A stretch of 64,000 bases of DNA, taken from positions 1,521,828-1,585,827 of the forward strand of contig NZ_KZ454939.1 of NCBI RefSeq assembly GCF_002797355.1. The letters are read 5' to 3'. Source of the stretch: Bacillus xiapuensis. Its GTDB lineage: Bacteria > Bacillota > Bacilli > Bacillales > Domibacillaceae. The position numbers and the translations under genes were made by a program. A model generated the notes under the pieces. The model made no database searches, was not told the DNA's origin, and saw nothing but the letters and a program-made list of their open reading frames with translations. Of this stretch, positions 18,170 through 27,716 are shown one piece after another; the stretch's first letter is position 1, and the number at the start of each line of letters is the position of its first letter.

Positions 18170-18352
18170 ATGAGCATCAATGATAAAGCTGATAAATGGA
18201 AAGGCAAGAGCGAACAGCTTAAGGGACTTGCCAATGAAGCAATCGGGAAATTAACGAATGATTCATCTGCGAAAGCAGAAGGGAAATCCGATCAAATGAA
18301 GGGCAAGCTGCAAGAGTCCATCGGAAAAGCGCTCGATAAACTGAAACGATAA
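18170..18352 (+). CDS. csbD: CsbD family stress protein
   Basis: A 60-residue lysine-rich, all-helical protein of the CsbD (UPF0337) family. It carries the repeated pattern W-K-G-K-S-E-Q-L-K-G and later E-G-K-S-D-Q-M-K-G-K-L, separated by IGKLTND. CsbD is a sigma-B-controlled general stress protein in B. subtilis with unknown biochemistry. I chose the ATG at 18170; a GTG 12 nt upstream overlaps the RBS. A sigma-B promoter lies upstream and a hairpin follows the stop. Confidence 0.85.
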   Translation: MSINDKADKWKGKSEQLKGLANEAIGKLTNDSSAKAEGKSDQMKGKLQESIGKALDKLKR

Positions 18353-18366
18353 TTCATCATTATTGG

Positions 18367-18391
18367 GACTGCCTGCTAGCAGGCAGTCTTT
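18367..18391 (+). terminator. Terminator between csbD and cbiO
   Basis: A perfect 10-bp stem GACTGCCTGC / GCAGGCAGTC with a 2-nt centre, followed by TTT. It sits between convergent csbD and the 3' end of the cbi operon and may serve both, though the U-runs are short. Confidence 0.55.
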
Positions 18392-19250
18392 AGGCATTGG
18401 CTGTAAACGGCCGTTCTGCTTCCCCCTCTTGAAGCAGTTGAAACAATTCTTCCTTTGTTTTTGGAATTCTCGTTTCTCTTTCGGGGCGGGTCTTTTTCCA
18501 TTGATGGTAAACTTCGATTACCCAAGGTGGCTCTAAGTGGCATGTTGCAAGCAATTCTTGATTGCCAAAGGCATGTTGCGGCTTGTCCTTTAGCATCAGG
18601 CGCCCCTTGTTCATCATGATGATTTCATCCGCCCATTCATAAGCTAAATTGACATCATGAGTCGATAATACGATCGTTTGTTTCCCCTCCTGAAAATCAG
18701 TCAGCTGCTTGATCATTTTTTTAGCGTAATACGGATCAAGACCTGCCGTCGGCTCATCTAAAAGGAGCAGCTGCGGCTTCATGACCATTACTCCGGCCAT
18801 CGCTGCCCGCTTTTTTTGTCCTAAACTTAAAAAATGCGGCGGTTGATCCCGAAGCTCCTCCAGACCTGCCGCCGCAAGCGCTTGGCGGGCAGATCTTTCC
18901 GCTTCCCGCCGCGGCCAGCCCAGATTTAATGGCCCATACATGACATCTGCTAATATCGTCGGAGAAAAGAGCTGAGCTTCCGGATTTTGAAACATAATGC
19001 CGACGCGCTGCCGCAGTTCTTTCAACTCCTTCGATTTGTAGGTCAGGAGATGCCCTTGAAAATACACCTCTCCTTTATGCGGCTTTAATAAACCGTTTAA
19101 ATGGAGCAAAAGTGATGATTTGCCTGCACCGTTATTGCCTAGAACGGCTATTTTTCTCCCCGGTTCGATTGTGAGAGAAATATTGTCTAACGCTACCGTT
19201 CCATTCGGATAGATATGACGAACGTTTCGTAATTCCATTACTGACTGCAT
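18390..19250 (-). CDS. cbiO: Cobalt ECF transporter ATPase CbiO
   Basis: CbiO is the ATPase of the CbiMNQO cobalt importer. Motifs: Walker A (GNNGAGKSS), Q-loop (MFQNPEAQLF, the hallmark of the CbiO/EcfA group), signature (LSLGQKKRAAMAG), Walker B (LLLLDEPTAGLD) and switch histidine (LSTHDVNLA). The C-terminal 60 residues are an extra helical tail seen in this family. It is the last gene of the cobalamin operon, 3 bp after cbiQ. Cobalt uptake in the same transcript as an early-cobalt-insertion pathway makes direct metabolic sense. Confidence 0.92.
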   Translation of the reverse strand: MQSVMELRNVRHIYPNGTVALDNISLTIEPGRKIAVLGNNGAGKSSLLLHLNGLLKPHKGEVYFQGHLLTYKSKELKELRQRVGIMFQNPEAQLFSPTILADVMYGPLNLGWPRREAERSARQALAAAGLEELRDQPPHFLSLGQKKRAAMAGVMVMKPQLLLLDEPTAGLDPYYAKKMIKQLTDFQEGKQTIVLSTHDVNLAYEWADEIIMMNKGRLMLKDKPQHAFGNQELLATCHLEPPWVIEVYHQWKKTRPERETRIPKTKEELFQLLQEGEAERPFTANA

Positions 19251-19253
19251 TTC

Positions 19254-20030
19254 TTACCCCCTCAAATAGATCAGCAGAGAGCAGCCGACGCTGGAAATGA
19301 TCACTCCCCATGCTGCCGGGTTCATCGTATAACGACCGGTGGGCCGAGTATTAAATCCCTCTCCGCACCGGGCATCCAGAGTCATTTGCAATTGCTTCGA
19401 TTCTCTCAATGTCTGCACGAGCAGGTTAACGAGTAAAGCGGAAAAGGAATAAAAGCATGAGCGGATATGAGCATACCCAGCGCGCGACTTTTGCGCCTGG
19501 TAAGTGGATTGAGCCTTTTCTATAAAAACAAAAATAAATCGGTAAGTCAGTGCCGTTAGCTCGATAAATAGATCAGGAGCTTTTAGCTTTTTTAATAGCC
19601 AGCAAACCCCATCATACGGGGTCGTTAAAATGAAAAAATACATACAGCTAACGCCGGCGTAAGCAGCTGCCCATAAGTTCATCGCCTGCAAAAGCGAGTC
19701 CGGAGAAAGATAAACACTCCATCTGTTCCAAGAAAATGAATAAACGGCGGATTCTATCCCCATTCCTTTTGGAGCGATCGAAACAAGCATAGGCAGCATA
19801 CTTAATAGCAGAAACACTAGCGGCAGCATGAGCATGCGCCCATAACGGCTGAATGGAATACCTGCGAAAAAGACTGTAGAAAAAGACATCAGGAAAAAGA
19901 CAAACGCACAGAGGCAGATATCCTTCGCAAAAAGAACGAGGCCGAGCTGGGAAAAGGCAAAAACGGCTTTCTCTCCCGGATGGAAATGAGACAGCCGGTT
20001 ATGATTAGCATAATAATCAATGAGCATCAT
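19254..20030 (-). CDS. cbiQ: Cobalt ECF transporter transmembrane protein CbiQ
   Basis: This is the coupling membrane subunit (EcfT class) of the cobalt importer, 258 residues with about five or six helices. The ATPase-contact region contains KSRAGYAHIRSCF and TLDARCGEG, which correspond to the two Ala-Arg-Gly-type motifs of EcfT proteins. Its start overlaps the cbiN stop by 4 nt (ATGA) and cbiO follows 3 bp later, so the three are tightly coupled. Confidence 0.9.
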   Translation of the reverse strand: MMLIDYYANHNRLSHFHPGEKAVFAFSQLGLVLFAKDICLCAFVFFLMSFSTVFFAGIPFSRYGRMLMLPLVFLLLSMLPMLVSIAPKGMGIESAVYSFSWNRWSVYLSPDSLLQAMNLWAAAYAGVSCMYFFILTTPYDGVCWLLKKLKAPDLFIELTALTYRFIFVFIEKAQSTYQAQKSRAGYAHIRSCFYSFSALLVNLLVQTLRESKQLQMTLDARCGEGFNTRPTGRYTMNPAAWGVIISSVGCSLLIYLRG

Positions 20031-20320
20031 AATGGTTTATGGCGGTTATGTTCTTGCGATTTTTTTCTCGTTCGGGATACCCCGATAAAGTAACCGATAA
20101 ACAGTGCGCCGGCCGCTGCTTGCAAGGCAAACAAAAGACTCTCCACTTCCCCGCTTGGCGGTTCCCATACCGCATCGAACCACGGCTTATAGGCTGGATT
20201 CATTTCTGTAATCGCTTCTTCCGCTTCTCCATCCGCCCCGTTAAACTCGGCATTTTGATTCATCACAAGCGGCATAACCGCCAAAAGCACAACAAGAAAA
20301 AACAAGAATAAATTCTTCAT
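20027..20320 (-). CDS. cbiN: Cobalt transport accessory protein CbiN
   Basis: A 97-residue protein with two membrane helices (residues 1-18 and about 68-85) and an extracytoplasmic loop containing the family motif FNGADGEAEEAI. CbiN works with CbiM to load cobalt. The gene lies 3 bp after cbiM and overlaps cbiQ by 4 nt. The C-terminus is basic. Confidence 0.9.
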   Translation of the reverse strand: MKNLFLFFLVVLLAVMPLVMNQNAEFNGADGEAEEAITEMNPAYKPWFDAVWEPPSGEVESLLFALQAAAGALFIGYFIGVSRTRKKSQEHNRHKPL

Positions 20321-20323
20321 TAA

Positions 20324-21079
20324 TCAGGAGGCCTCCTTCTTAACGACGCTTAATTGACTTAACTCGCTTTGATTATATTTCAGCAGCCAGTTCATCACGA
20401 TGACAGTTAAAATCCCTTCAGCAATCGCCAGTGAAATTTGAGTGACGGAAAAAATTCCGGCAAATTTAACAAATGACGCCAATACGCCGCCGGCTTCCGC
20501 CGGAAAAGCAAGAGCCAGCTGCAGCGATGTCATAGTGTACGTAGCTAAATCACCGATAAACGCCGCCAAAAACACAGCTAAAATGAAAGACAGCTGGGTC
20601 TTTCTGCAAAGCTTATAAACAGCATAGGTTATAAACGGTCCAACGATTGCCATAGAAAAAGCATTTGCTCCTAATGTTGTCAAGCCGCCATGCGCTAATA
20701 ACAGAGATTGGAACAGCAATACAATAGTCCCAATCACAGTCATAGCAAGCGGGCCGAATAATATTGTCCCCAATCCGATGCCGGTTGGATGAGAGCTGCT
20801 GCCTGTTACAGAGGGAAGCTTTAATGCAGACAGGACAAAGGTGAAAGCACCTGACAAGCCCAGCATCATTTTTGTTTCAGGGTATGTTTTTAACGTTTTT
20901 TGGATGGAGCGCATTCCCTGGATGAGAAAGGGAAGTGAAAGTGCCCACCATAGAACGGTCCAATATACAGGCAGAAATCCTTCCATAATATGCATAGCGG
21001 CCGCCGGCTGATGAGAAAACAGCCAAAAATAACAAACAAAAGCTGTGATAAGGAACACCGTGTTTTTTATGAAATGCAT
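20324..21079 (-). CDS. cbiM: Cobalt-binding S component CbiM
   Basis: CbiM is the metal-selecting subunit of the importer. Its hallmark MHIMEGFLP follows a cleavable-looking signal (residues 1-28); in the family the mature N-terminus with this histidine forms the metal site. Seven or so helices follow, and [11 protein letters not shown] is the second conserved motif (metal-site histidine). It is the first gene of the transport block, 28 bp after the uroporphyrinogen methyltransferase gene. Confidence 0.92.
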   Translation of the reverse strand: MHFIKNTVFLITAFVCYFWLFSHQPAAAMHIMEGFLPVYWTVLWWALSLPFLIQGMRSIQKTLKTYPETKMMLGLSGAFTFVLSALKLPSVTGSSSHPTGIGLGTILFGPLAMTVIGTIVLLFQSLLLAHGGLTTLGANAFSMAIVGPFITYAVYKLCRKTQLSFILAVFLAAFIGDLATYTMTSLQLALAFPAEAGGVLASFVKFAGIFSVTQISLAIAEGILTVIVMNWLLKYNQSELSQLSVVKKEAS

Positions 21080-21107
21080 ATTCTCACCTTTTCATTCTTT
21101 ACTTGAT

Positions 21108-21893
21108 TCATAATGACGCCAGAGAGGGAATGGAGATTTCCGAATCAAACCAGCGAATGCTCTTTCGAAGCTCGACCACATTTCCCACAAGAATGATCGC
21201 CGGGCTTTCCACTTGCTGTTCTTTTGCTTGCTGTTCGATGGTCGCCAGCTCAGCGATGATCGTTCTTTGCTGATTCGTCGTCCCCCACTCGATAATCGCT
21301 ACCGGTGTAGAAGGTGACCTTCCGTAAGCCATCAGCTGCTGAGAAATCCGCGATAAGTTCCCCACTCCCATGTAAAAGGCAATCGTATCAATTCCTTCCG
21401 CCAGCGCCTTCCAATTGACAAAGTCCTGCTCCTTTTCCGCACGGCCATGAGCGGTGACGATTGCAAAGCTGGACGCATGATCGCGATGCGTCACAGGAAT
21501 GCCGGCGTAGGCAGGTGCGGCGATGCCGGCGGTAATACCGGGAATTATTTCATAGGGAACCCGGCGCTCAGCAAGCTCTTTCGCCTCTTCTCCAACCCGG
21601 CCGAATACGCACGGATCCCCCCCTTTTAAACGAGTAACAACGAGGCCCTGCTCCGCCTTTTCAACGAGGAGCTGATTGATTTGTTCTTGAATCAGCTCAT
21701 GCCGGCCAGGCAGTTTACCGCAAAATATTAGCTCGGCCCCTTCCTTAGCGGAAAGCAAAAGCTCTTTATTTACAAGCCGATCATACAGAATGACATCGGC
21801 CTGCTGGATACATTCCAGCCCTTTCACTGTAATCAGCTTAGGATCGCCCGGTCCGGCTCCGACCAAATACACTTTTCCATTTTTCACTTTCAT
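21108..21893 (-). CDS. cobA: Uroporphyrinogen-III C-methyltransferase (SUMT)
   Basis: This 261-residue SAM-dependent enzyme methylates uroporphyrinogen III at C2 and C7 to make precorrin-2, the entry point to cobalamin and siroheme. Motifs: [18 protein letters not shown] at the N-terminus, VTRLKGGDPCVFGRVGEEA (SAM-binding loop) and EIIPGITAGIAAPAYAGIPVTHR. It is a single-domain enzyme, not a CysG fusion. It follows the precorrin-2 dehydrogenase gene by 4 bp, so the two steps from uroporphyrinogen III to sirohydrochlorin are adjacent. Confidence 0.92.
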   Translation of the reverse strand: MKVKNGKVYLVGAGPGDPKLITVKGLECIQQADVILYDRLVNKELLLSAKEGAELIFCGKLPGRHELIQEQINQLLVEKAEQGLVVTRLKGGDPCVFGRVGEEAKELAERRVPYEIIPGITAGIAAPAYAGIPVTHRDHASSFAIVTAHGRAEKEQDFVNWKALAEGIDTIAFYMGVGNLSRISQQLMAYGRSPSTPVAIIEWGTTNQQRTIIAELATIEQQAKEQQVESPAIILVGNVVELRKSIRWFDSEISIPSLASL

Positions 21894-21897
21894 CCCT

Positions 21898-22521
21898 CTA
21901 ATCTAGTAATGTTTGAAACAGTCTCATTCGTTCTTCTCGACCTGCATGGAAGAGAAGCTTATAAAAGTCCGGCTGAATCAGTTGTGTTAATATGTCCTTT
22001 CTTTTCTCCGGATCCTTTACTTTTTCTTTGACCTGCTGCCGGCATTCTTCCAAAAAGTCTATAAAGCGGACGAATTCATCGTTATATTGGTTCGATAACT
22101 CGTGAATCAGCTGTTTACTCAGTCCGGGACTGGCTCCGTTGGTACTGACAGCAATCGTGAGATTCCCTTTTTTTAACGAAGCGGGCACATGAAAATTGCT
22201 CGCCTTCGGATCATCCGCAACATTGATCAGCTGGTCATCAGCCGCACACTGGCGGACGTAGCTGTTGACATCTCTTTGATTCGTAGCTGCAATAATCAAA
22301 AAAGCCCCTTGAATATCCGCCGGTTCAAATGTTTTCTTCTTCCATTGAACAGTTGAGCAGGCGCAAAGCCATTCATTCATCGCCGCCGACAGGGCCGGAG
22401 AAATAATGGTCACCTCGGCACCCGCTTCTAACAGGGCTGCTGCTTTTCTCGCTGCAACGGAGCCCCCTCCAACAACAACTACTTGCTTTCCGGCCACATT
22501 CAGCATGACGGGATAGAGCAT
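21898..22521 (-). CDS. Precorrin-2 dehydrogenase (SirC/CysG-N type)
   Basis: This 207-residue NAD-dependent enzyme oxidises precorrin-2 to sirohydrochlorin. The N-terminal Rossmann motif VVVGGGSVAARKAAALLEAGA is clear, and NVADDPKASNFHVPA and STNGASPGLSKQL are conserved in the CysG N-terminal domain. The chelatase job is probably done by the separate CbiX. The start overlaps the 3' end of cbiA by 22 nt. In B. megaterium the corresponding operon gene is named cysGA. Confidence 0.88.
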   Translation of the reverse strand: MLYPVMLNVAGKQVVVVGGGSVAARKAAALLEAGAEVTIISPALSAAMNEWLCACSTVQWKKKTFEPADIQGAFLIIAATNQRDVNSYVRQCAADDQLINVADDPKASNFHVPASLKKGNLTIAVSTNGASPGLSKQLIHELSNQYNDEFVRFIDFLEECRQQVKEKVKDPEKRKDILTQLIQPDFYKLLFHAGREERMRLFQTLLD

Positions 22522-23903
22522 GATCCAGTCATCCTTTGCAATGGATAATTTTCAGCCGCATGAACAAACCGCTCAGCAAGAGCAGGATTGGAGGCAAAGT
22601 GAAAATGGGCATAGCCTGCAAGCAACTGCTCCGTGGCATAGCCTTCTTCCTTTATCCCCGATCTTCCCTTTGACTGATAAGCCGGCTGTACCGGTTTTTC
22701 CGCGATATAGTTAGAGTAATGAAAAACATGGCCTCGAGCGGTTTCTCCTTTCGGCAAGAGAAAGTTGGAAGTCAGACCGATCCATTCGCGGTAGCCAAGC
22801 GCTGTGCGTTTATTTTTCATAACGGCTTTTCCCGGTATAACGCCAGCCATCGGGTGTTCGACGCCGCTCGTATCTTCAATTGCTTCCGTCAAATACATGA
22901 ACCCACCGCATTCCGCCAACGTCGGCATACCTTGCGCAATACAAGAACGGATTGATGATTTCACCCGTTCGTTTTTCGCCAGCTCTTCGGCAAACTCTTC
23001 TGGAAAACCGCCGCCTATATATAAGCCTGCCGCATCCCTTGGAACCGGTTCATCTTTCAGCGGAGAAAAAAAACGCAACCGGGCTCCGTTTGCTTCCAGC
23101 AGCTCCAAATTTTCCTCATAATAAAAATTAAACGCAGCATCCCTCGCCACGGCAATCGAGACCTTCGCTTCTTTTTTATGGGCAAAAATAGAATGATCTG
23201 ACTCTTTCAATACAGGCGAATCGGCTAAATGCCAAATCGCCTCCAAGTCAACCGTGGCCGCTATCAATTCTCCCAATTTACAGAAGAAGCTGTCCAATTC
23301 TCCTCTTTCAACGGAAGGAACCAACCCTAAATGGCGTTCCGGAATAGCGATATCCGGCTGCTTTATCAAGTATCCCAACGCCGGAATGCCGCATTCCTTT
23401 TCAATGGCTGATTGAATCAATTGAAAATGCCCTTCACTGCCCACACGGTTGACAATAACGCCGGCAATTCTTCCGGGAGCAGCCATCGCTTGAAATCCTT
23501 TCACTATAGCAGCAGCGCTTCTGGCCATACTGGCACCGTTGATCACTAAAAGCACAGGACAATCTACAATTTCACTAATATCTGCCGAACTACCGTGATT
23601 GCTCAGCGGATCCTTGCCGTCAAAGTAGCCCATTACGCCTTCAATAATGGAAATATCGGCACCTTTCTCCGCCCTGCTATAAATATCCTTCATATGCTGA
23701 TTTCCAATCATCCAGCTGTCTAAATTTCTGGACGGGCGGCCGGTAACCGCCGTATGATACGCAGGGTCAATATAGTCCGGCCCGCACTTAAATCCCTGAA
23801 CTTGAAGGCCTTTTGCTTGAAACGCTGCCATTAAACCAATAGTCACCGTCGTTTTTCCCGCTCCGCTTCCTGTTCCAGCGATCATAATTCTTCTCTGGCC
23901 CAT
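22500..23903 (-). CDS. cbiA: Cobyrinate a,c-diamide synthase
   Basis: CbiA amidates the a and c side chains of cobyrinate using glutamine and ATP. The 467-residue protein has a P-loop-like N-terminal synthetase domain (RIMIAGTGSGAGKTTVTIGL), EGVMGYFDG, and a C-terminal glutamine amidotransferase domain with the nucleophile in LAECGGFMYL and a late HFHF histidine. It follows cbiG by 12 bp and overlaps the next gene. It is the last corrin-ring enzyme encoded here; cbiP and cbiB are not in the window. Confidence 0.93.
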   Translation of the reverse strand: MGQRRIMIAGTGSGAGKTTVTIGLMAAFQAKGLQVQGFKCGPDYIDPAYHTAVTGRPSRNLDSWMIGNQHMKDIYSRAEKGADISIIEGVMGYFDGKDPLSNHGSSADISEIVDCPVLLVINGASMARSAAAIVKGFQAMAAPGRIAGVIVNRVGSEGHFQLIQSAIEKECGIPALGYLIKQPDIAIPERHLGLVPSVERGELDSFFCKLGELIAATVDLEAIWHLADSPVLKESDHSIFAHKKEAKVSIAVARDAAFNFYYEENLELLEANGARLRFFSPLKDEPVPRDAAGLYIGGGFPEEFAEELAKNERVKSSIRSCIAQGMPTLAECGGFMYLTEAIEDTSGVEHPMAGVIPGKAVMKNKRTALGYREWIGLTSNFLLPKGETARGHVFHYSNYIAEKPVQPAYQSKGRSGIKEEGYATEQLLAGYAHFHFASNPALAERFVHAAENYPLQRMTGSCSIPSC

Positions 23904-23915
23904 GTGCAGTCCTCC

Positions 23916-25043
23916 TTATCCATGTGAAATAAAACCGACTGAAATCGTGACATTTCCTGATTTTTTCTTCGTCAGTAGCAAACGATCATTGCCGCTGGCA
24001 AGCATCGCCGCCGGTTCACTCACGCCGTACGCGCCCGTGTATTGATAAACAACGTTTGATGGATGCTTCATCGTTTTAGTATTCAGCTGTTCCGGAGTGT
24101 AATAGATGAAATCCCATTGATGCTTTTTAACGACTTCCAGCAATCCTTTTTCATCTTTTTTCAGATTAATTGTGGCCACGGCTTTGACACTCTTCTTGCT
24201 GATTTTCAGTTCCTTCAATGTCTCATCCATCACCTGTTCAATTTCCTCACTGGACGTGCCGCGATTGCAGCCAATGCCAAGAACGATGACCTTTGGCCTG
24301 TATAATACACCATTCTCTAAGATCGCTTCCTCTTTTGAGTCAAGCAGGCGATGAGTGACAACGAGGGCCGCATCGGGCTGAAGAGTGAAGGCTTCTGAAA
24401 TAGATGAACATACATGGATATTAGCCGGTATCGCTGTGTCATGCATCCACCAATTTGTTTCACCTGATTCTTGAATGACGGCAACTTTTTCTTCATTCAC
24501 AACGGAGGCGCTGACCGGGGTCAGCTTCTCTGCCGATTCCCATTCCCAGCCAAAGCGGCGGCCGAATAAATCAACCGGAATCGTTTTTTGCACGTCAGAG
24601 GCTGTGGTGACGACCGGGTAGGCATTTAATAAGGAGGCGACCTCGCGGGTGAGCTCATTCGCTCCTCCGAGATGGCCGGAAAGCACGCTAATGACATGCT
24701 CTCCGCGATCGTCAATTACGACGACACCCGGATCGGTTTTTTTATCTTTTAAAAGCGGGGCGATCATACGAACGACAGCTCCGAGAGAAATAATGATAAT
24801 CAGGCCTTTATAATTGGCAAATAAGCTTGGAAGAAGCAGCCGGACAGAGCCCTCAAACAAAGTAAATCCCTGCTCTTCTTCATCGCCTTGCGCATGCTTC
24901 TTCATATAATAAACATCGCTATCAGCAAACGAGCGCGCGAGCTTGCGGGCAATCTGTGTGCCATGCTTTGTTATAGCCACAATAGCATATTGGCCGCTTG
25001 CTTGAATGGGCGGCTCCACCTGTTCTTGCAGCTGGATCGTCAT
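23916..25043 (-). CDS. cbiG: Cobalt-precorrin-5A hydrolase
   Basis: CbiG opens the delta-lactone of cobalt-precorrin-5A and releases the C20 carbon as acetaldehyde, the step special to the anaerobic pathway. The 375 residues cover an N-terminal domain (YAIVAITKHGTQIARKLA), a central domain (SVLSGHLGGANELTREVA, TTASDVQKTIPVDLFG) and the C-terminal CbiG_C domain (VIVLGIGCNRGTSSEEIEQV). The start overlaps the cbiF stop by 4 nt. Confidence 0.92.
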   Translation of the reverse strand: MTIQLQEQVEPPIQASGQYAIVAITKHGTQIARKLARSFADSDVYYMKKHAQGDEEEQGFTLFEGSVRLLLPSLFANYKGLIIIISLGAVVRMIAPLLKDKKTDPGVVVIDDRGEHVISVLSGHLGGANELTREVASLLNAYPVVTTASDVQKTIPVDLFGRRFGWEWESAEKLTPVSASVVNEEKVAVIQESGETNWWMHDTAIPANIHVCSSISEAFTLQPDAALVVTHRLLDSKEEAILENGVLYRPKVIVLGIGCNRGTSSEEIEQVMDETLKELKISKKSVKAVATINLKKDEKGLLEVVKKHQWDFIYYTPEQLNTKTMKHPSNVVYQYTGAYGVSEPAAMLASGNDRLLLTKKKSGNVTISVGFISHG

Positions 25044-25813
25044 GAGTTCACCCCCCGGCGGTAGCCGTGCGTGAACTCTTTATCATATAGCTTCGAGCGG
25101 AAGTTTTTCTCATGAATATCCGGATCAAGTGCCCAGCCGGCAAGGATCATTGCTTGTTTGCGAATGCTGTTTGCGCGCATATCTTCATCCAGCTTTCCAA
25201 TAGTCGTACGGACAATCTTTTCATCGGGCCAAGTCGCTTTGTATATGACAGCCGCTGGCGTTTCCGGCGCCCAGCCGGCTCCGATTAATTCTTTCATCAC
25301 TTTTTTTGTCAAAGTAGCACTCAGAAAGAAAGCCATTGTACAATGATGCGCGGCAAGTTTTGCTAGCTGTTCGCGCTCTGGCACGGGTGTACGGCCTTCT
25401 GCCCGAGTGAGAATGACCGTCTGCGTCAAATCAGGAATCGTCAATTCCGCCTGGGCACTGGCCGCTGCAGCAAATACCGAGCTGACCCCGGGAACAATCT
25501 CAATTTCAACCCCCGCTTCTTTCAGCAGAACCATTTGTTCCATAATCGCACCGTAGACAGCCGGGTCGCCTGTATGAAGACGGACAACCTTCTTCCCTTC
25601 CGACAGCCTTTTCTTCATGATCTCTACCATTTCTTCAAGGTGCATTCCCGCTGTTTTTACAATTTCTGCTCCTTTTTTGGCCGCTTTAAAATGTTCTTCG
25701 CTCACTAGAGAATCCGCATATAATATTACATCGGCTTCTTCAAGCAGCCGGCGTCCTCTGACTGTAATTAAATCTGATGCTCCCGGACCTGCTCCTACAA
25801 TATATAGCTTCAT
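25040..25813 (-). CDS. cbiF: Cobalt-precorrin-4 C11-methyltransferase
   Basis: CbiF methylates C11 of the corrin ring with SAM. The 257-residue enzyme shows the tetrapyrrole methylase fold: YIVGAGPGASDLITVRG at the start, VRLHTGDPAVYGAIMEQM in the SAM site and EIVPGVSSVFAAAA. I moved the start to the ATG at 25813: GGTGAGG lies just upstream and ATGA overlaps the cbiL stop. Longer in-frame starts would run into cbiL. Confidence 0.93.
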   Translation of the reverse strand: MKLYIVGAGPGASDLITVRGRRLLEEADVILYADSLVSEEHFKAAKKGAEIVKTAGMHLEEMVEIMKKRLSEGKKVVRLHTGDPAVYGAIMEQMVLLKEAGVEIEIVPGVSSVFAAAASAQAELTIPDLTQTVILTRAEGRTPVPEREQLAKLAAHHCTMAFFLSATLTKKVMKELIGAGWAPETPAAVIYKATWPDEKIVRTTIGKLDEDMRANSIRKQAMILAGWALDPDIHEKNFRSKLYDKEFTHGYRRGVNS

Positions 25814-26511
25814 TTCCTCACCACCATTAAAGTTAAATATTCCGGTTCCGCTCCTTCCAGCTCTTCTAAGCACCAAACGATTTCTTCATCAGACGTCACC
25901 TTTGTCACCACGGATGCGTGATCGGTTAAATTTAATTCTTTTAAAATGCGAAGCATCATGTCCATCACTTTGGCCACCTTAATGAAAATCACGCAGTCAT
26001 GCTCAACAATCGCTTTTTTCATTGCTTCGTAATCGTCATTTGCTGGAACAATGGCCACAAGATCATCGCCGTCAGCCAGCGGCAAAGCGAGCCTTGCAGC
26101 CGCACCGTTAACAGAAGAAATGCCCGGAATAATATGGATAGGCACATCGCCATAACGTTCCTTCATAACCGTCATCATATGGATAAATGTGCTGTATAAA
26201 AGCGGATCTCCCTCTGTAATAAAGGCCACATCATGCCCCGATTGCAGCTTTTCCCAGACGGCTTCGGCTGTCTGATTCCATTCTCTTTCTAGAATTTGCG
26301 GGTCTTTCGTCATCGGAAACACGAGACCGAGCATATCTTTCTCAGCGGGATTTACATATGCATCAATAATTTTCCTCGCGTAGCTTTTGCTGCCTTTTCT
26401 TTTCTTGGGGTAGGCGATCACAGGACAATCCTGCAAAGCGCGAAACGCTTTAATCGTAATGAGCTCCGGATCGCCCGGTCCCGCTCCAACTCCGTATAAA
26501 ACGCCTGTCAT
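25810..26511 (-). CDS. cbiL: Cobalt-factor II C20-methyltransferase
   Basis: CbiL adds the methyl group at C20, the carbon later removed by CbiG. This 233-residue SAM enzyme has [18 protein letters not shown] at the start, [16 protein letters not shown] and [16 protein letters not shown]. It overlaps both neighbours by 4 nt (ATGA), a sign of coupled translation along the whole methyltransferase block. Confidence 0.93.
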   Translation of the reverse strand: MTGVLYGVGAGPGDPELITIKAFRALQDCPVIAYPKKRKGSKSYARKIIDAYVNPAEKDMLGLVFPMTKDPQILEREWNQTAEAVWEKLQSGHDVAFITEGDPLLYSTFIHMMTVMKERYGDVPIHIIPGISSVNGAAARLALPLADGDDLVAIVPANDDYEAMKKAIVEHDCVIFIKVAKVMDMMLRILKELNLTDHASVVTKVTSDEEIVWCLEELEGAEPEYLTLMVVRK

Positions 26512-27716
26512 TTTTCTTCCTCCGCTCTTTTCGCTGTTATGATATACACGGGGTTTAGCCCCTCCATTCTTGTTAAGTGCAAAATCGGCTTGCTTCTGGA
26601 GATTTGAGCAAGAGTAAGCTCCGCTTGAAATCCCCGCGTTTTAAATGCTTGCACGGCTTGATACAAGTTCTCAATCGTCACGACATTCATCACAATTCTT
26701 CCGCCAGGATTCAAGCGCGAGCAGCATTCATCAAAGATCCCTTCGATGTTTCCGGCTGTGCCACCGATAAATACAGCATCCGGAGAGGCGAACTCCGCTA
26801 ACCCTTCAGGAGCTTTTCCATGAACAGCCGTAACATCCGCCCGGAATTTTCGAAAATTTTCTTTGGCGTTTTCCAGATCGGCTTCATTTTTTTCGATTGC
26901 GTAGACAGCTCCTTCTTTGGCAATTTTGGCTGCTTCTATCGCCACGGAGCCGGTGCATGTGCCAATGTCCCAAACAACGCTGTTATGCTGCACATTCATT
27001 TGCCCGATCGTCAGCACGCGGATTTCCTTTTTCGTCAGCAGCCCTTTGTCCGGCTTGCGCTGCACAAATTCTTGATCGGGAATGCCAAGCGGCCAAACCT
27101 TCATCGCTTCATCGCTTTTCAAAATAACAATATTTAAAAGGGAGCATTCCGCTTGCTCCATCTCATCTAAAGTCATCCACCGGCAGCGTTCTTTCTCTCC
27201 TCCAAGATTCTCAGCTACAAAAGCGCGATATTCGGTCATGGCGAACCTCTTCAAATAACAGGCAATCACGTTTGGAGTATTTTTCTCATCCGTTAAAATC
27301 GCGACTGTCTGCTTGCCGTCGATTCTTTGTGCCAGGCCGGTGATCGTCCGGCCGTGCAGGCTGATAATCGCCGCGTTTTGCCAAGATTGTCCCATCCGGG
27401 CGAATGCAAGCTGCACCGAGCTTGGCTGCGGATAAATGTCCGCCTCCACATCCTTCGATAAATAGCCACCAATTCCGTAAAAAAGCGGGTCTCCCGAAGC
27501 TAGAACAACCGCCTTTTCCTGCTGGCTACGCAGACGTTCTTTCAATTCGCGTAAATTGCCTTTAATCATGAACGTTTCTCCTTGATATTCAGGAAAAAAA
27601 GACAGCTGCCGCTCCCCTCCTGCAAGAAAGCGTGATTCTTCAACCCATTGCTCATATTGCGGCAAAAGCCCGCTTCGTCCATCGTCGCCGATTCCAATAA
27701 TTTTAACTTTCCCCAT
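26508..27716 (-). CDS. cbiET: Fused cobalt-precorrin C5/C15 methyltransferase and C12 decarboxylase
   Basis: A 402-residue fusion. Residues 1-205 are CbiE ([45 protein letters not shown]), methylating C5. Residues about 215-402 are CbiT ([32 protein letters not shown], the SAM motif; [15 protein letters not shown]), methylating C15 and removing the C12 acetate carboxyl. The same fusion is called CbiET in B. megaterium. The start overlaps cbiD by 14 nt. Confidence 0.93.
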   Translation of the reverse strand: MGKVKIIGIGDDGRSGLLPQYEQWVEESRFLAGGERQLSFFPEYQGETFMIKGNLRELKERLRSQQEKAVVLASGDPLFYGIGGYLSKDVEADIYPQPSSVQLAFARMGQSWQNAAIISLHGRTITGLAQRIDGKQTVAILTDEKNTPNVIACYLKRFAMTEYRAFVAENLGGEKERCRWMTLDEMEQAECSLLNIVILKSDEAMKVWPLGIPDQEFVQRKPDKGLLTKKEIRVLTIGQMNVQHNSVVWDIGTCTGSVAIEAAKIAKEGAVYAIEKNEADLENAKENFRKFRADVTAVHGKAPEGLAEFASPDAVFIGGTAGNIEGIFDECCSRLNPGGRIVMNVVTIENLYQAVQAFKTRGFQAELTLAQISRSKPILHLTRMEGLNPVYIITAKRAEEEK